From contig OZ176052.1 in the NCBI GenBank assembly GCA_964247055.1, forward strand, positions 9,920,001 through 9,984,000: a stretch of DNA of 64,000 nt. Reading direction: 5' to 3'. The notes below the pieces were generated by a model. The model was not told the origin of the DNA, searched no databases, and worked only from the letters and a program-made list of their open reading frames with translations. The DNA comes from Paragordius varius. Taxonomy: Eukaryota > Nematomorpha. Positions 1 to 12,740 of this stretch are shown in pieces. A program made the position numbers and the translations under genes. The first letter of the stretch is position 1; each line of letters starts with the position of its first letter.

Positions 1-2180
1 AATAATACATTCATCATAAGTCTGCTCCTAGTAGACTTATTAAAATTTCAAAGTGGCATAACTTCAAAAATATTGTGAATTTTTGAATTCTGTAAATTGG
101 AGGAGAGAAAGTAAAGTATATTTAACAAATAATTTATAGGTTTTATTAATGTTGCTTCAATCATTTGGCATTAAAAGGGGTTTACACAACCCCTGTTAAA
201 AAAATAGAAAAACCCTAAAACATGCATGCAAAATCAAAAGTTTTTTAGAAGAAATAGGTATGCATTTTATTCAACTATATTTTTTAGATTTTTTTGAGTT
301 ATCAAAATTGAAATATTTGCATACTTTGTGAAATAAAAAAATCATATCCAGTTTTTCAAATTCTTTAAATTGGAGGATAAAAATGATGTATATATAACAA
401 ATTATTTATAGGTTTTAGAAATTGAATGATCGCATACACATGTTAGTGACTAAGCTTCTTAAAAAAAATATATCTGGAACATACATGTAAAACCCAAAGT
501 TTTTTAGAAGGTGTGCAATTGATTTAACCATATTTTTTAGATTTAGATGTCATGGCGATCGAATTATCTGAACACTTTTTGCATTTTGAGGATGAAGCAT
601 TGAAGAATCTACTTATTTTATTGGATTTCATAAAAATTTTACTATTTGATATATAAAATTATATATTTATGTTTATTGTCAATAAATATATGATAAATTT
701 ACTTAAGTTTCAAGCGTCTAAAAATCATTTTAATCCACAGTGCACAAAATCGGAGGCTATAAAAAATATTATGATCAATCATATATATTGCATATTAGGA
801 ATATCATGGTGCTTGGTTTTAGGTCTAACGAATAATTTAGAGCTATATCCAATTTTGTGGTAATTGTTCCTTGAAAAGTTACAAATTAGGCAAATTTATA
901 ATTTTTTTTATGAAAGCTAAATGCTTCCCTTTAAAAATACCATTATATTTTGATATGAACTATATTCGAAAACAAAAATGAAATTTAAAATTTTAAGCGT
1001 AGGTTCCAAAACAACTTTTTGGACTTCTCTAAAATGGGCCAGTTTTTTTAAAAAAGCCGATGCGCGATATTACTTTAAAATTAATATTTGACAATATAAT
1101 ATATTTTTTAAAAAAATTTGGCAATCGTATTTTATGGTGCTTTAAGATATCACAAAAACACTTTTGTTTAACATTTCTATCATCTCAAAATTTTGATTAG
1201 CTTTTGCTTTAAATTTGGGGAAATATTTAGGGGTCTTTTTGGTCAAACTTTAATTTCCTTTAATAATATCATTAAATTATAAACTATATTTGAAAACCAA
1301 AATGAAGTTTGTTTAGAATTTTAAGCGTAGACTCCAAATAAGTTTGCCAAATTTGCAACCTTTCGATAAGGAACAATTACCACAAAATATTCCTAATATG
1401 CAATATATATGATTGATCATAATATTTTTTATAGCCTCCGATTTTGTGCACTGTGGATTAAAATGATTTTTAGACGCTTGAAACTTAAGTAAATTTATCA
1501 TATATTTATTGACAATAAACATAAATATATAATTTTATATATCAAATAGTAAAAATTTTATGAAATCCAATAAAATAAGTAGATTGTCCAATGCCCTCAA
1601 AATGCAAAAAGTGTGCAGATAATTCGATCGCCATGACATCTAAATCTAAAAAATATGGTTAAATCAATTGCACACCTTCTAAAAAACTTTGGGTTTTACA
1701 TATATGTTCCAGATATATTTTTTTCAAGAAGCTTAGTCACTAACATGTGTATGCGATCATTCAATTTCTAAAACCTATAAATAATTTGTTATATATACAT
1801 CATTTTTATCCTCCAATTTAAAGAATTTGAAAAACTGGATAGATTTTTTTATTTCACAAAGTATGCAAATATTTCAATTTTGATAACTCAAAAAAATCTA
1901 AAAAATATAGTTGAAATGCATACCTATTTCTTCTAAAAAACTTTTGATTTTGAATGCATGTTTTAGGGTTTTTCTATTTTTTTAACAGGGGTTGTGTAAA
2001 CCCCTTTTAATGCCAAATGATTGAAGCAACATTAATCAAACCTATAAATTATTTGTTAAATATATTTTACTTTCTCTCCTCCAATTTACAGAATTCAAAA
2101 ATTCACAATATTTTTGAAGTTATGCCACTTTGAAATTTTAATAAGTCTACTAGGAGCAGACTTATGATGAATGTATTATT
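1..2180. mobile_element. Long inverted-repeat (foldback) element, 2.18 kb
   Basis: The first ~870 bases are the near-exact reverse complement of the last ~870 (about 1313-2180). The left end AATAATACATTCATCATAAG mirrors the right end closing at 2180. The arms carry the same chance open frame in both directions (669-863 + and 1313-1522 -). The left arm has about 50 extra bases after position 820 that the right arm lacks. The ~400-bp centre resembles the dispersed repeat family seen at 25.7, 44.9, 56.9 and 63.4 kb. No transposase frame is visible, so it looks non-autonomous. It lies upstream of the first recognisable spectraplakin exon, probably in an intron, and may extend left of the window. 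Confidence 0.85.
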
Positions 2181-2192
2181 TTTATTCAAAAA

Positions 2193-2268
2193 TGTAAGCA
2201 TAAGGATTTAAGCATAAGGATGTAAGCATAAAGACGTAAGCATAAGGATTTAAGCATAAGGACGCAAG
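2193..2268. repeat. Minisatellite, 13-15 bp unit
   Basis: Five to six imperfect copies of a unit like TAAGCATAAGGAT lie directly beside the right end of the foldback element. Confidence 0.8.
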
Positions 2269-2588
2269 TAATACTTACCCGAACATGGGTCTAACTCTTT
2301 TTTTATAAATAAGTTAGATACAAAATTAACATTCATTATTTTTTACATTTAAAAACATTAAAATAATGATCAACTTATAACTTCTTATTATTTATGTTCT
2401 TTATAATAGCTTTATATCTATATTTACGGAAAGTGCCGTAATAATTAACGTGAATTTAATATTGTTGGCTTATTTATCTGGAAAAATTGTTATTAAAGTG
2501 GATCTTTATCAGAGGGGTCGGTCATAATGATGTTATTCATGATAGAAATGGTTAAAATTACAATATTATATATATATAATATCCTTAG

Positions 2589-5500
2589 AAATTCGTCAAG
2601 GAAATGGATACGAGGACACACACGATTGAAAAATTAAATAATTCCCTAAAACAAGCTGAAAGCAATAAATCCACAAATGCTAAAGAATCTTCAAATAATA
2701 ATGGAAATTATGATTCCAACATATCTAATGTAGAAGAAGAAAAATCACTTTTACTTAAACTCGATACAGTTTGGAACGAATTGAAACAAGGTAAATATGT
2801 TACATGTAATAATAATTTTGCAATTTTCTCGTAAAATTTATTTAATACACAAAATCCAAATTTGCAATATACATGCTAGTATCTTTTTTTATGGATAAAA
2901 AAGAAAATTTAATAAAATTTTAAGATTTATTTATGGTTAATACTTGGAGTTAATATATTATTACTCACATATAATCATAAATTTCATTTTTTGGTAAAAG
3001 AATCAAGCGCCACAGTAAACGCCCTTAATGAAAGCAAAGAACGCGCAGAACTTTTTGAATCTAACGTTCGCGTTTTAGTCGATTGGATTGATAATGTGGC
3101 TCGTAATACGCTGGATAAAATATCTGATGGTATTGAACCATACCTAAAAAGTATAAATACATTTTAGAATATACGAAACCTTGAAAAGCCAAAGATAAAT
3201 ATTTTTAAACAAAAGATAACAAGCCTAATTTGATATAAACTATCATTTAAGTAAAGAATTTATGCATTTTGGTCATATACTTAGAATGGATTCTAAAGTA
3301 TGGCTGTCTTTTAAAAATATTGTATTATAATTATACGTTTTTTATTTATATTTTATTTTTTAACCGTTAGGTGTGCGTAGATATTTAGAATTAGTTAAAT
3401 ATTTTATGATATATAATGATTTATAGCATAACGATTACGATTTAACCCTGGTTTACTTTAAAAAATTACCTGTCAAAAACTATCGAACATATATTTATCA
3501 TCATATAATAATGATATAGGATTACAATTAAATTAAAATTGTTTATGTAGAAAATTAAAAATGTATATTTTTTTGGTATAATTAACATCTTTACATAACT
3601 ATTGCTTATGACCATAATAGACTGCATTAAGCAGTCGAACAGACGTTTATTTTTTAATAGGTCAAAATCCATCCTTAAATGTTTATACCAAAAAATATTA
3701 TCATATAGATAACTCCGATCCGCTAGTTTTAACCTATTTGATGAACACTCAAGATTTGGGATTAAAATCATTTACAGGTAAACTGGATGCTTGCACAAAC
3801 TTTGCCCAGGAACTCGAACAAAAAGTATGTTTTACTCTATAATCTTCTATATTATCGGCGAATTTACAAATTCAATTACTAATTAATAAAATTCCGTAAT
3901 AAAAGTAAAAGAAAAAAAACTGGAGTGGCATATTTAAATTGACAAAAAATTTAAATTGACAGGTGACACCATTCGTCAAAAGTAATCGTAGAATAGCGTG
4001 ATTATTGATAGCACCATATAGTGCGACAAACTTTTGATTTTGGGGTGTAATTTTGAAAAAGGTTCATTTATTTAATAAAAATAGTTGTAGTTGCAAACAC
4101 AAATTTAAATTAATTAACCTAATGTAATCTACAATAAAACAAATGAATTTTCAGTTTAACAATTTAATTCTAGTATAATTTTCGTTTATATCCTATATTC
4201 CGGAGTTTATCAGTTGTTTATAGTATATATTAATTATCCATTCCGACAAATACAAATTCATTGATTATTATTGTTTGGTTGCCTTAGAAACCCATCCACA
4301 CCAAGATTGGTGAAATTGGCGCCCAAATTTTGGCAAAACCGGCAATCAAAGCCGTCCCTATCATTTGTGATTGGCAATCGCTGGTTGACCAAATGTACAA
4401 TGTTTTGGAGGCGAGACTCATAACATTACAGGAGGCATTGCAAAACCTTGTCACAGAATGTAAAAACCGGACTTCACAACTCGATACCTTATTAACATGG
4501 CTTACGGCTGGGGAAGCTACTATCATTGCTGCTAATCAAAGATTACCCTTGCCAGAAACGATAGAATTGGTTGAACAAGCTCTCATGGAACATAGGGTAA
4601 AAGTTTTGACTATGTAATTGCTTACAATATTTGCGTGATATAATTAGTGGAGCAAAAGGAAGCAATTTTAGCGTAATAATTGGAAAAACTGTTGATGAAA
4701 ATTCGATTTCATATTTAATTTGATTTTATATTGGGTTTAAAAGGTTTAGATTGGTTATTTCTATAAGCGGTCACACTTATGGTTAAGAATTATTTTATCG
4801 GTCAGACCAACCTAATAATTATTAACAAAATGAACAATTATTTTGTTGCCGTTACATATATGAGCATACTTTAGATTTCATAAAGGTTTTATTAATTAAT
4901 TAATGTTTTAGTTTCATTAATATAAGTGCCCAAAATACAATGTATGTTTAATTCATTTGCATATTCAAATTATAATATTCATTGCTACATATATTATCCA
5001 TAATTCCTCTTCAATGTACAAAAAAAGCTTATATCTTTAAATTTTATTTTGTTTAGGAATTTATGGAAGACTTGAACAAAAAGCAGTCCGACGTCAATAA
5101 GCTTACCATGTTGCCAAATAATTCAAACTATGTGGAATTAAAATCAACCAAAAATAAAACACCTCAAAAGAATGCAATCAGCCTGAGAAAATCACAAACA
5201 GAGTAAAACTTTTATATAATTTTTAAACATCAATTTGCAAAAGTACTAATTTAAACCTTTGTAATTATAACTTTATTCAATAATTTAGTTTGAGTCAATC
5301 GATAACCGACCTAACTGGCCACAATAATGATGGGACACAAAACCACAAAAATGTCAAAATTCGTAATTTGACCCAAAAATGGAAAGGTGTTTGGCTCCTG
5401 GCCGCTGATCGTCAATCAAAGTTGACTGATCGATTGAATTATTTAAAGGAAGTTGATAGGCTAAAAGATTTTCAGTTTGAAGAATGGAAAAAACGAGTAC

Positions 5501-8500
5501 ACTATATTACACAAAATGCATAAAATATATTTATCTAAATTTCAAAACATATATACGTTCATCTCTTTTTGTAAATTACCACTTTTTGTGAAAAATATAA
5601 AATTGCGGTCTTATATTTGCAGAATCATTTATATGCATAAATTAACATAAAAAACTTTTTTAGCTGCCATTTGTAGATTGGCATTTGAATATCGTCAATT
5701 GTTGATCGTTTACCTAAATTAAATATTTATATACCGTTTGGTATAAATTTTGGTCAATTTCGCATTTTTTACTATAATTAAATGACTTAAATCATAGTAC
5801 ATGGATTGGGTTAGCCATAAAAAGAGCCGTGTTATGGATTTCTTCCGCAAAAACGATAAAGACAGTGATGGAAAGTTAACGTTGGATGAATTCATAAATG
5901 GTGTTTTAGCCACCAATTTCTCCACTTCGAAACCAGAGTTGGAAAAAGTAGCAAAGGTATATATAATACACTCTAGTTTTTAAAAGTTAATATATTTGAA
6001 TATTTTTATTGCATAACAATTGCTGAATTTTGCAGATAATTGACACAAACTCTGACGGCTACATCGATTACAAAGAGTATATGAAAGCGTTAAGACCTAC
6101 ACAATTAAATCAGGTATGGATGATATATAAAATATTTTTTGATAAATGCACGCACGCTCTTACCTAAATAAATATATTAACCTTTTTTTATGTGATTATT
6201 AAAAAAAATTCCCTTTTATACATGTTGCAAATATTTTTGTTTTGAAATAATCTTTTATTTCGAAATCGGGAAGTTTACCAATTTTCTAAATAAATATAAG
6301 AAGTTTTATAAAAAAAATTTAATAAAATTCATTTAAATCCAAAATATATATGTATTAAAATAATAATTACTGCTGTTTTGACCTTAACTTCTAAATGTTT
6401 TTAAACATATTTTTGTTTTTCGTCCCTGTATATTTTTTAGGCACCCTTGACTGATGTAGAAAAGGTCAAAGATGAGGTACAAAGGCAAGCTAATCTCTGC
6501 GAATGCATTCGTAAATTTAAGGTTGATCATTTAGGTGAAGGAAAATATATGGTAAGTAAAACTAAAAAAATTGGATTAATTTATTAAATATTTTTTTAAA
6601 TTTTAGTTTTGAGAAAAAATGGAAAAATTTCCCTCCCATGCTCAACGTAATCTTGCAAACATTAAAAAATATTAAATATATGGTTGAAAAAAAAATTTAT
6701 TGCGTCATTCATTAAATTGCTGTAAATCTTGTGTTTTTCTAACCTTTTCTTTCACTACGCAATTTTTTAAGTATAGGATTATTACTTTATTGTATTTGTA
6801 TTAATATATCATGGCAAAAAATAAATTGTTGGTTTTTTAATAATTAAAAAAAAATTGTAGTTTGGAGACTCACAAAAATTACGGTTAGTCCGAATTTTGC
6901 GAAGTACAGTTATGGTTCGTGTAGGCGGAGGCTGGGTCGCCCTAGAAGAATTTTTGCTCAAAAATGATCCCTGTCGAGGTATTTTTTGGAATAATAAGTC
7001 ATTTTTTCGAAATCTAGATGCATAAATTTTTATAAAAATAAATTTAAGTAAATGAAGCATTCTACATGCATAATATATCCATTTTTGTTTTGTGCCAAAA
7101 ACATTGGTTTTTTACCGATAATTTTGGCAAAAGAGATAGATTCAAAAGTTCAGATTGTTTAATATCTCAATAATTTTTGAATATGAACATTAGATGTAAT
7201 TAATACTATTTTCTATAAAAAGTAAAATATATTTTGATAAATGATCATGGTAATATATAGCTAAGGGAAGGACCAATATAGAACTCCGTGAACCATTTAT
7301 CCTTGCTTCCGGTGTAAGTCAAACGATGGCGCCTTTCAAAGCTAAATCGCCGCATTCCACACCCGTGAGTCCAGCTTCATTTTTATCTTCCTTGGGTTTC
7401 AATACACCTGGACCGATTACAAAAGTTTGTGTTTTGTTATGTTTTATAAAATGATAATATTTTATAATTATTAAATTATAGAATTTTAGAGGATGTTACT
7501 TGATTCATTACAAAAGAAATTGAGCAAATGTAGTATGGAAGATTATATTCAAAACTTTTTATCATTAGCTCAGATTTTTATGAACAGGAAACGAATTTCT
7601 GTTGCTCTTAGCTGCTTAATAACTCTCCCTCTCATATTACATTTAGTTTTAATATCTTTTTCCTATAAATTATTCATTCTTCTACCATTTGCTCTTTCAG
7701 TAGTTTTTCTTAATGCAATTTACATTGCAAAATGACAAATTCAAAATGCAGATTAATCGTATATCATCTTTAAAAAATTATTTATTCTAGATTCGTGAAA
7801 AAACTCCGCGGTCTACCCCATGGCGCATCAATTCAACCAGAAATAGTGGGCCCACATATCAACAAAGCAATTTTCTAACAGGAAATACTACCCCTTCAAC
7901 AGCGACATCTATATTATCATCACCAAATCCTTCAAATTTATCATCTGTTTTTAGTTCTGTTAGCCACTCTAATAATGGTCTTTTACAAAAAAACGCAAAT
8001 GCTAAAAAGAGTAAGCATTTATCTTTTATATCTTTTTTATTGTCTAATGTATAGTATAAATATGTTAATCTTCATTATTAAATGATAAAAGGCCGCCCTT
8101 TGAATTTCATTCCAATATCCATTAATAGTATTATTGGTGTATTGCACCGGAAATATGTAAAGAGTTTCTTATGAAACATAAGGCGATAATTTCTTTGTAT
8201 ACACCTTGACATAATCTCTAGATTTTTTAAAACCAACATAAAAGGTTTAAACTCAATAATTGTTTATAATAATATTAGCAAAAATTTATACAAAATATTA
8301 TTAAATAATGGCTTTTTGCTAAATATACAGTTTTGTTTAATTATAACATATTTGTACAAATATTTTATGAAATGTTTAAAACCTATTTTAAATATAGGTA
8401 TTGGCAGTAAACCAAGTAGTAGATCGAATTCTCGAGTTTCTTCCAGACTTCCAAGTCGGGCACCTTCTCCATTATCTTACAATCCAGCGACAACTTTTCA

Positions 8501-9261
8501 GACCAATTCTATTCTAAGGTAAGTAATTTTTATGGTTTAATTTTGCGAATAACATAGGATGTGTTATAAAATGGAGTTAAATATATTGATCCAATATTTG
8601 ATTTTTTCATAGTTTTTTGGCCGTTTTATTTGTTTCTTATAGACATTCACTATTTTTTTTATAAAATATTTTCGCTCTAAAATTGGGGCCTGACTAAATT
8701 TAATCGATAAATTGCCCACGAAATCTCGCAAATCATTTTTCCTAAGAAATTTAATTAAGCTATTTGAGTTGATTATATGTTAGACGTTTATTTTTAAATT
8801 TTATATTAAAACTGCAAAATAGCCCTTACAATTATCTAAAAAATCAATATTTAATTATATTAATTACACCATTGATGATTTCCCATTTCTTTTAATTAAC
8901 GAAGTTTGGTAAGTGGTTTCTAGGGTTTTTTAATACATTTCTAAAAGGTGGAATTTTTTAAAAAGGAAACAGTATATATTTGGTGACTAAAATTGTGGTT
9001 TTTCGCCTTTAGTATCATAGATGTAACCAATATTAACTAATTAATATTAATAAATATTATACCACTTTTCTACTTTAATATTTTGATTATTAAAAACTAA
9101 CTTTGTTTAGTAATAATATTGTGGCCCAAGAAACATTTGTACAAACTTCTGCATCCAGTGACACAAAAAGCCGTGCTGGACAAAACATGACAACTGTCAC
9201 CTTTAAAACTAAAGTCAGCAAAATCAAAACTGTCCGTGAAATGAAACCTATTGCAAAATGA
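2589..9261 (+). CDS. shot: Spectraplakin (Shot/MACF/dystonin family), C-terminal part, 14 exons
   Basis: Giant linker between actin and microtubules; only the C-terminal 727 residues are here, and earlier exons lie left of the window. Exons: 2589-2790, 3001-3150, 3778-3824, 4288-4596, 5057-5202, 5289-5496, 5798-5956, 6036-6113, 6441-6551, 6861-6978, 7261-7424, 7791-8010, 8398-8518, 9111-9261. All junctions are GT-AG and keep phase. Residues 1-350 (counted from the first exon here) are helical spectrin-repeat sequence ending in [12 protein letters not shown]. Next come [10 protein letters not shown] and two canonical EF-hand loops, [12 protein letters not shown] and [16 protein letters not shown]2 microtubule-binding domain follows (about 448-525; [25 protein letters not shown]). 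The tail is Ser/Arg/Pro-rich ([11 protein letters not shown], then SSRLPSR, a possible EB1-binding SxLP variant). Introns are 79-627 nt. The family call is secure; the gene symbol is by homology. Confidence 0.95.
7493..7735 (+). CDS. Intronic ORF with two predicted membrane segments; possible alternative last exon
   Basis: An 80-codon frame sits in the 7425-7790 spectraplakin intron. The first ~40 residues are hydrophilic ([13 protein letters not shown]); the rest forms two hydrophobic stretches ([20 protein letters not shown] and [20 protein letters not shown]) and then a stop. A TTTTAG acceptor just before AGGATG would join it in phase 0 to the exon ending at 7424, giving a membrane-tailed isoform. 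It could equally be a nested gene or a chance frame. I recognise no family. Confidence 0.3.
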   Translation: MLLDSLQKKLSKCSMEDYIQNFLSLAQIFMNRKRISVALSCLITLPLILHLVLISFSYKLFILLPFALSVVFLNAIYIAK

Positions 9262-10357
9262 ATTTTGATTCTTTTAAACAATTCATTTTTGATAAATTTT
9301 TGATTGTTATCCATCCAGTTATTTGAAACCAGTTGACAATATTTGTATGTGATAAAGTACTACCATGAAAAAAACACATCCCTTTTCAATCCATCCAAAA
9401 CGTAGAAAAAAATTCCTTCTGATCAATACTAATTAGCAATGTGTGTAAATTTTAGCATATTGTCGCAAAACAATTATATTTATTACTTTACATACATATA
9501 TATGCCTTCCTTATATTTATAATTTTTTGCTTGGCACAGACATACACATACATTATATCATAATTATAATTATTTTATACATGATATATTTTTAATTAAT
9601 ATATAATACATATTTTGTATGCAAATAATATTACTATTAATTGGCTATTATACCCATAATTTTTGTAATAAAATTATATAATATTCTTAGACATACAACA
9701 ACATTAGAATGTCATCATTCCGTTTATTATGTATGAGAGATTCTCATTTAATAAAATAAAATAAATTTTTATAATTATTTGTATAGTGAGAAATTCCGCT
9801 TATTATTTACCTTTCCAATCGTTTTTTTGAGAATTAATTAGCTAGTCTCGTTTGTCTTAACCATGTTACTTAATATGAACTCTGCAAAAATGAAGAAAAA
9901 AAATAATTAAATTTTTTTGTATATAAATTTTTGAAAGCTTAACTGCCTGTAAATAAATGATAAATGAAATGAATGTAATCATAGGGTTTCTATTGAACGA
10001 TACAATGATATATCTATATTATCATACAATTAAAGATAATTGAATTATGGCGTACGTTGGATTTTATCGTTTTATATACGACTATATAACCCTTTCTAAG
10101 ACGTGAAATTTAATTCACTTGTTATTATTATTATTATTATTTTTCATATTTATTATGTTATTTAAACACAATATATTAAGGGGAATTATTTTTATCAGTG
10201 GGATGAAATAACACAAAATCTAATAAAAAGATAAGGGGAAAGAAAAGATCATATTAATAAAAACATTACCATTCCTAATCTAATGTATTCGAAAATGACC
10301 TTCTATAATCTGTAATTAACATTTTTTGGGACGCTCAGTAGTGATATATATAAAATT
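9262..10357. other. Intergenic, spectraplakin to GPCR
   Basis: AT-rich sequence with short ATT and AT runs. No gene seen. The first part should hold the spectraplakin 3' UTR and the last part the GPCR promoter; neither can be delimited. Confidence 0.6.
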
Positions 10358-11701
10358 ATGCAAAATGTTACATCGATTGAATGTATTCCATTGAAAAATA
10401 TCTCATTATTAACCGATACACCATTAAATCGTTTTAACCGATTGAGCTCTTGGTTCCTCATGATAACTGGTCTGTTTGGAAATTTTTTGGGTGCATTGTG
10501 CCAAACGACGTTTCAACGCAAACACCTTCATGTCAAAAATCACCCGTTTCAAAAACGGGCCACTTCTTCGAGTTCTATGCTACAATACTTGTTACGCATT
10601 TTTTTTCTGGTGAATTTGTTAAATTCCATTTTACTTATCGTATCACCCATCATGAAGTATGAGGGAAACGGGTTCCGGAACCCTGTATGGTTTCGTAAAC
10701 CCTGGAATATTTATGCCGCTAACATACATTACCCCCTGTCAAAACCATTGATTGCATTTGGTTTCCTTGTGTACATTACATACTTTTTGGTACAAACATT
10801 GGCTTACATAAGGCCAATATATTATCACAAATATATGACAAAAAAGAATGTACATTGGATACTCATATCAACCTTGACTTATTCCATACTTTGGTATATA
10901 CCGACTTATAGTTGGTTCAAGGTTCGTAGGATAAACGTTGATTTATTGTGCGAAAAATCGGAGATTTTACGACGTCGACACATGGCTTACATTTATACGT
11001 ATGATTGGAATCCAATCAATGATGAAACATCCGCTCTATATAAAGTTTGGGTATCCTACCAAATTTTACGGGAACTAAGCCTTTTCGTCCTACCATTTTC
11101 TCTCGTGTTGGCATGTAAAATTTTGTTGGTTCGTAAATCACGATTAATATTTCACGTCCCTAATAGATCGATTGTAATATCGTCAGTATTTTCAGGCAAC
11201 AACTCTATAGGTGGGGGAGAAGGGGATCGCATGGGCTCCGAACAACTAGAGGTTAGTTCCATCTTCACAAAAAATAATACCCATACTAATACAAATACAA
11301 ATAATCCTACAAACCTTATTAGTAATGGTCGGTATCGAAAACAAGATGGTTCCAACGTATCCATGAGCAGAGCCGTGAGAGATTTAAAACGTTCTCAACG
11401 CCAACAACACAAAAAAACGTTGGCTGTTTTAACGGGGGAGTTTATTCTTTGCCTTTTACCCGTTGCTATCATACAAATGTTGATGAGTAGCTTGAGAGAT
11501 TCTTTGGGTGGAAATAATTTATCTTCGTATTACATGACACTAACTTTGCTCCAATTCATATATGTTAGCGAAACATTTTACATAAACTTGTTGTTTAATA
11601 GTGAATACAGGAAAAGTACAAAAACTGCGTTACAATCTTACATTGCCCATTTAAGAAGTTGGGCAAAACATGTTTTAAATCTCTCAAAAATATGTCATTG
11701 A
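10358..11701 (+). CDS. Divergent class A (rhodopsin-like) G-protein-coupled receptor, intronless
   Basis: A 447-residue integral membrane protein in one exon. Seven hydrophobic segments lie at about 32-52, 76-97, 129-150, 165-184, 236-258, 354-377 and 390-412. The N-terminus has two N-glycosylation sites (NVT at 3, NIS at 14). TM1 has the GN pair (GLFGNFLG), TM6 has LCLLP, and TM7 runs into FNSEYRKS, where peptide receptors have a NPxxY-type end and helix 8. The third intracellular loop is long (about 260-352), rich in Ser/Asn/Thr and basic at its end. It is unusual: no DRY at the end of TM3 (the region reads AYIRPIYYHKY), no clear cysteine at the top of TM3 although a Cys lies in the second extracellular loop (DLLCEK), and a degenerate NPxxY. 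The shape suggests an invertebrate neuropeptide (FMRFamide-like) receptor; the ligand is unknown. Confidence 0.8.
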   Translation: MQNVTSIECIPLKNISLLTDTPLNRFNRLSSWFLMITGLFGNFLGALCQTTFQRKHLHVKNHPFQKRATSSSSMLQYLLRIFFLVNLLNSILLIVSPIMKYEGNGFRNPVWFRKPWNIYAANIHYPLSKPLIAFGFLVYITYFLVQTLAYIRPIYYHKYMTKKNVHWILISTLTYSILWYIPTYSWFKVRRINVDLLCEKSEILRRRHMAYIYTYDWNPINDETSALYKVWVSYQILRELSLFVLPFSLVLACKILLVRKSRLIFHVPNRSIVISSVFSGNNSIGGGEGDRMGSEQLEVSSIFTKNNTHTNTNTNNPTNLISNGRYRKQDGSNVSMSRAVRDLKRSQRQQHKKTLAVLTGEFILCLLPVAIIQMLMSSLRDSLGGNNLSSYYMTLTLLQFIYVSETFYINLLFNSEYRKSTKTALQSYIAHLRSWAKHVLNLSKICH

Positions 11702-12666
11702 TTGAGAAATGATAATAAGAAGACTAGGTGATATATATTTTTATGCCATTTATTGTGATTTAGATTAAAATAAATCAAAAAATATAACCAGAAATGGAAG
11801 TTAAAACTATCATTATATTAAAGCTAGGATAAGTTGTAAAAATTTTAAATGGTAAATTGCATATTAATTCCGGCATTTTGGTATTAGGAATTTTAAAATT
11901 CCAATACCTCTAATAAAATGTTTCCCATGCAGTAAGCAACTTATAATGTCGAGAGTTTAAATTAAGGATTCATGTCGGAACTATTTCCAGAAAATAACGG
12001 TCCTTGACCAACTGACACCCGTAATTTTTAAAAATCATGGTTCCAGTTTCATTTTCGATCTAATGGTTATTATAACTTTATTTTTCAATTTATGGATATC
12101 TTTTAGTTTATAAAGAATGTGAGTTAAAGCAAATATATAAACATTTTAACTAGGAAAAATTTGTTGCCAGCTACTTTATCCTGAAAAAATATAATTAAAT
12201 GCTTTCATGATACAAAGAAATAAAATAACGGTTTACGTTGTAATTTTCAAAATATAAAGAGTTTTAAAACCTTTTTTTATCAGAACTATTCCGGTTTGGA
12301 ATTTTTTTGGTTCAAGTTGGTTCAAAAAAATACTAACATTTTGGAACGATTCCTGGTTTGATTTAACGTTTAGATGCATTCGAAATGATGGAATTAATTA
12401 AAAAATCAATAAAAAATGAGAATTGACGTGAAAGATCTATGAAATAGCGACGAATCGATATGTAACTCAAAGAAAACTAGAGTATGTGACTCAATAATAA
12501 ATTATTAAGGTAAATAAATGGTCTATCCTAAAATAAATTTAACTAACATAATTTTTACCATTCAGTTATATTTTTAACTGTAATGCCTTTCATAAATTTG
12601 TAACAATCACTTATTAAGTTCATGTAAAAATTAGTTTAGTTACCTTTGAAAGACAAAATATTTAAT
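11702..12666. other. Intergenic, GPCR to pseudogene
   Basis: No gene seen. A short stretch near 12280-12360 (TTCCGGTTTGGAA, TTGGTTCAAG) resembles the GGAACCGG-rich hAT-like repeats at 52.6-53.1, 58.0 and 62.1-62.6 kb. Confidence 0.5.
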
Positions 12667-12740
12667 ATGATAGAACGACCAACAATTAATTTTAATTTAC
12701 ATTCTTACAAAAACTTATTAAACATTACAAAAAATTAAAA
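12667..12740 (+). promoter_or_regulatory. Upstream block shared by the orphan gene and its dead paralogue
   Basis: The bases before the pseudogene ATG (GATAGAACGACCAACAAT) match the region upstream of the intact paralogue (about 34220-34295, minus strand). The duplication therefore carried the 5' flank. It is probably 5' UTR and proximal promoter; there is no direct evidence of function. Confidence 0.5.

Noticed and set aside
669-1522. Two opposed short frames with identical N-terminal halves
   Set aside because: They are mirror images within the arms of the foldback element.
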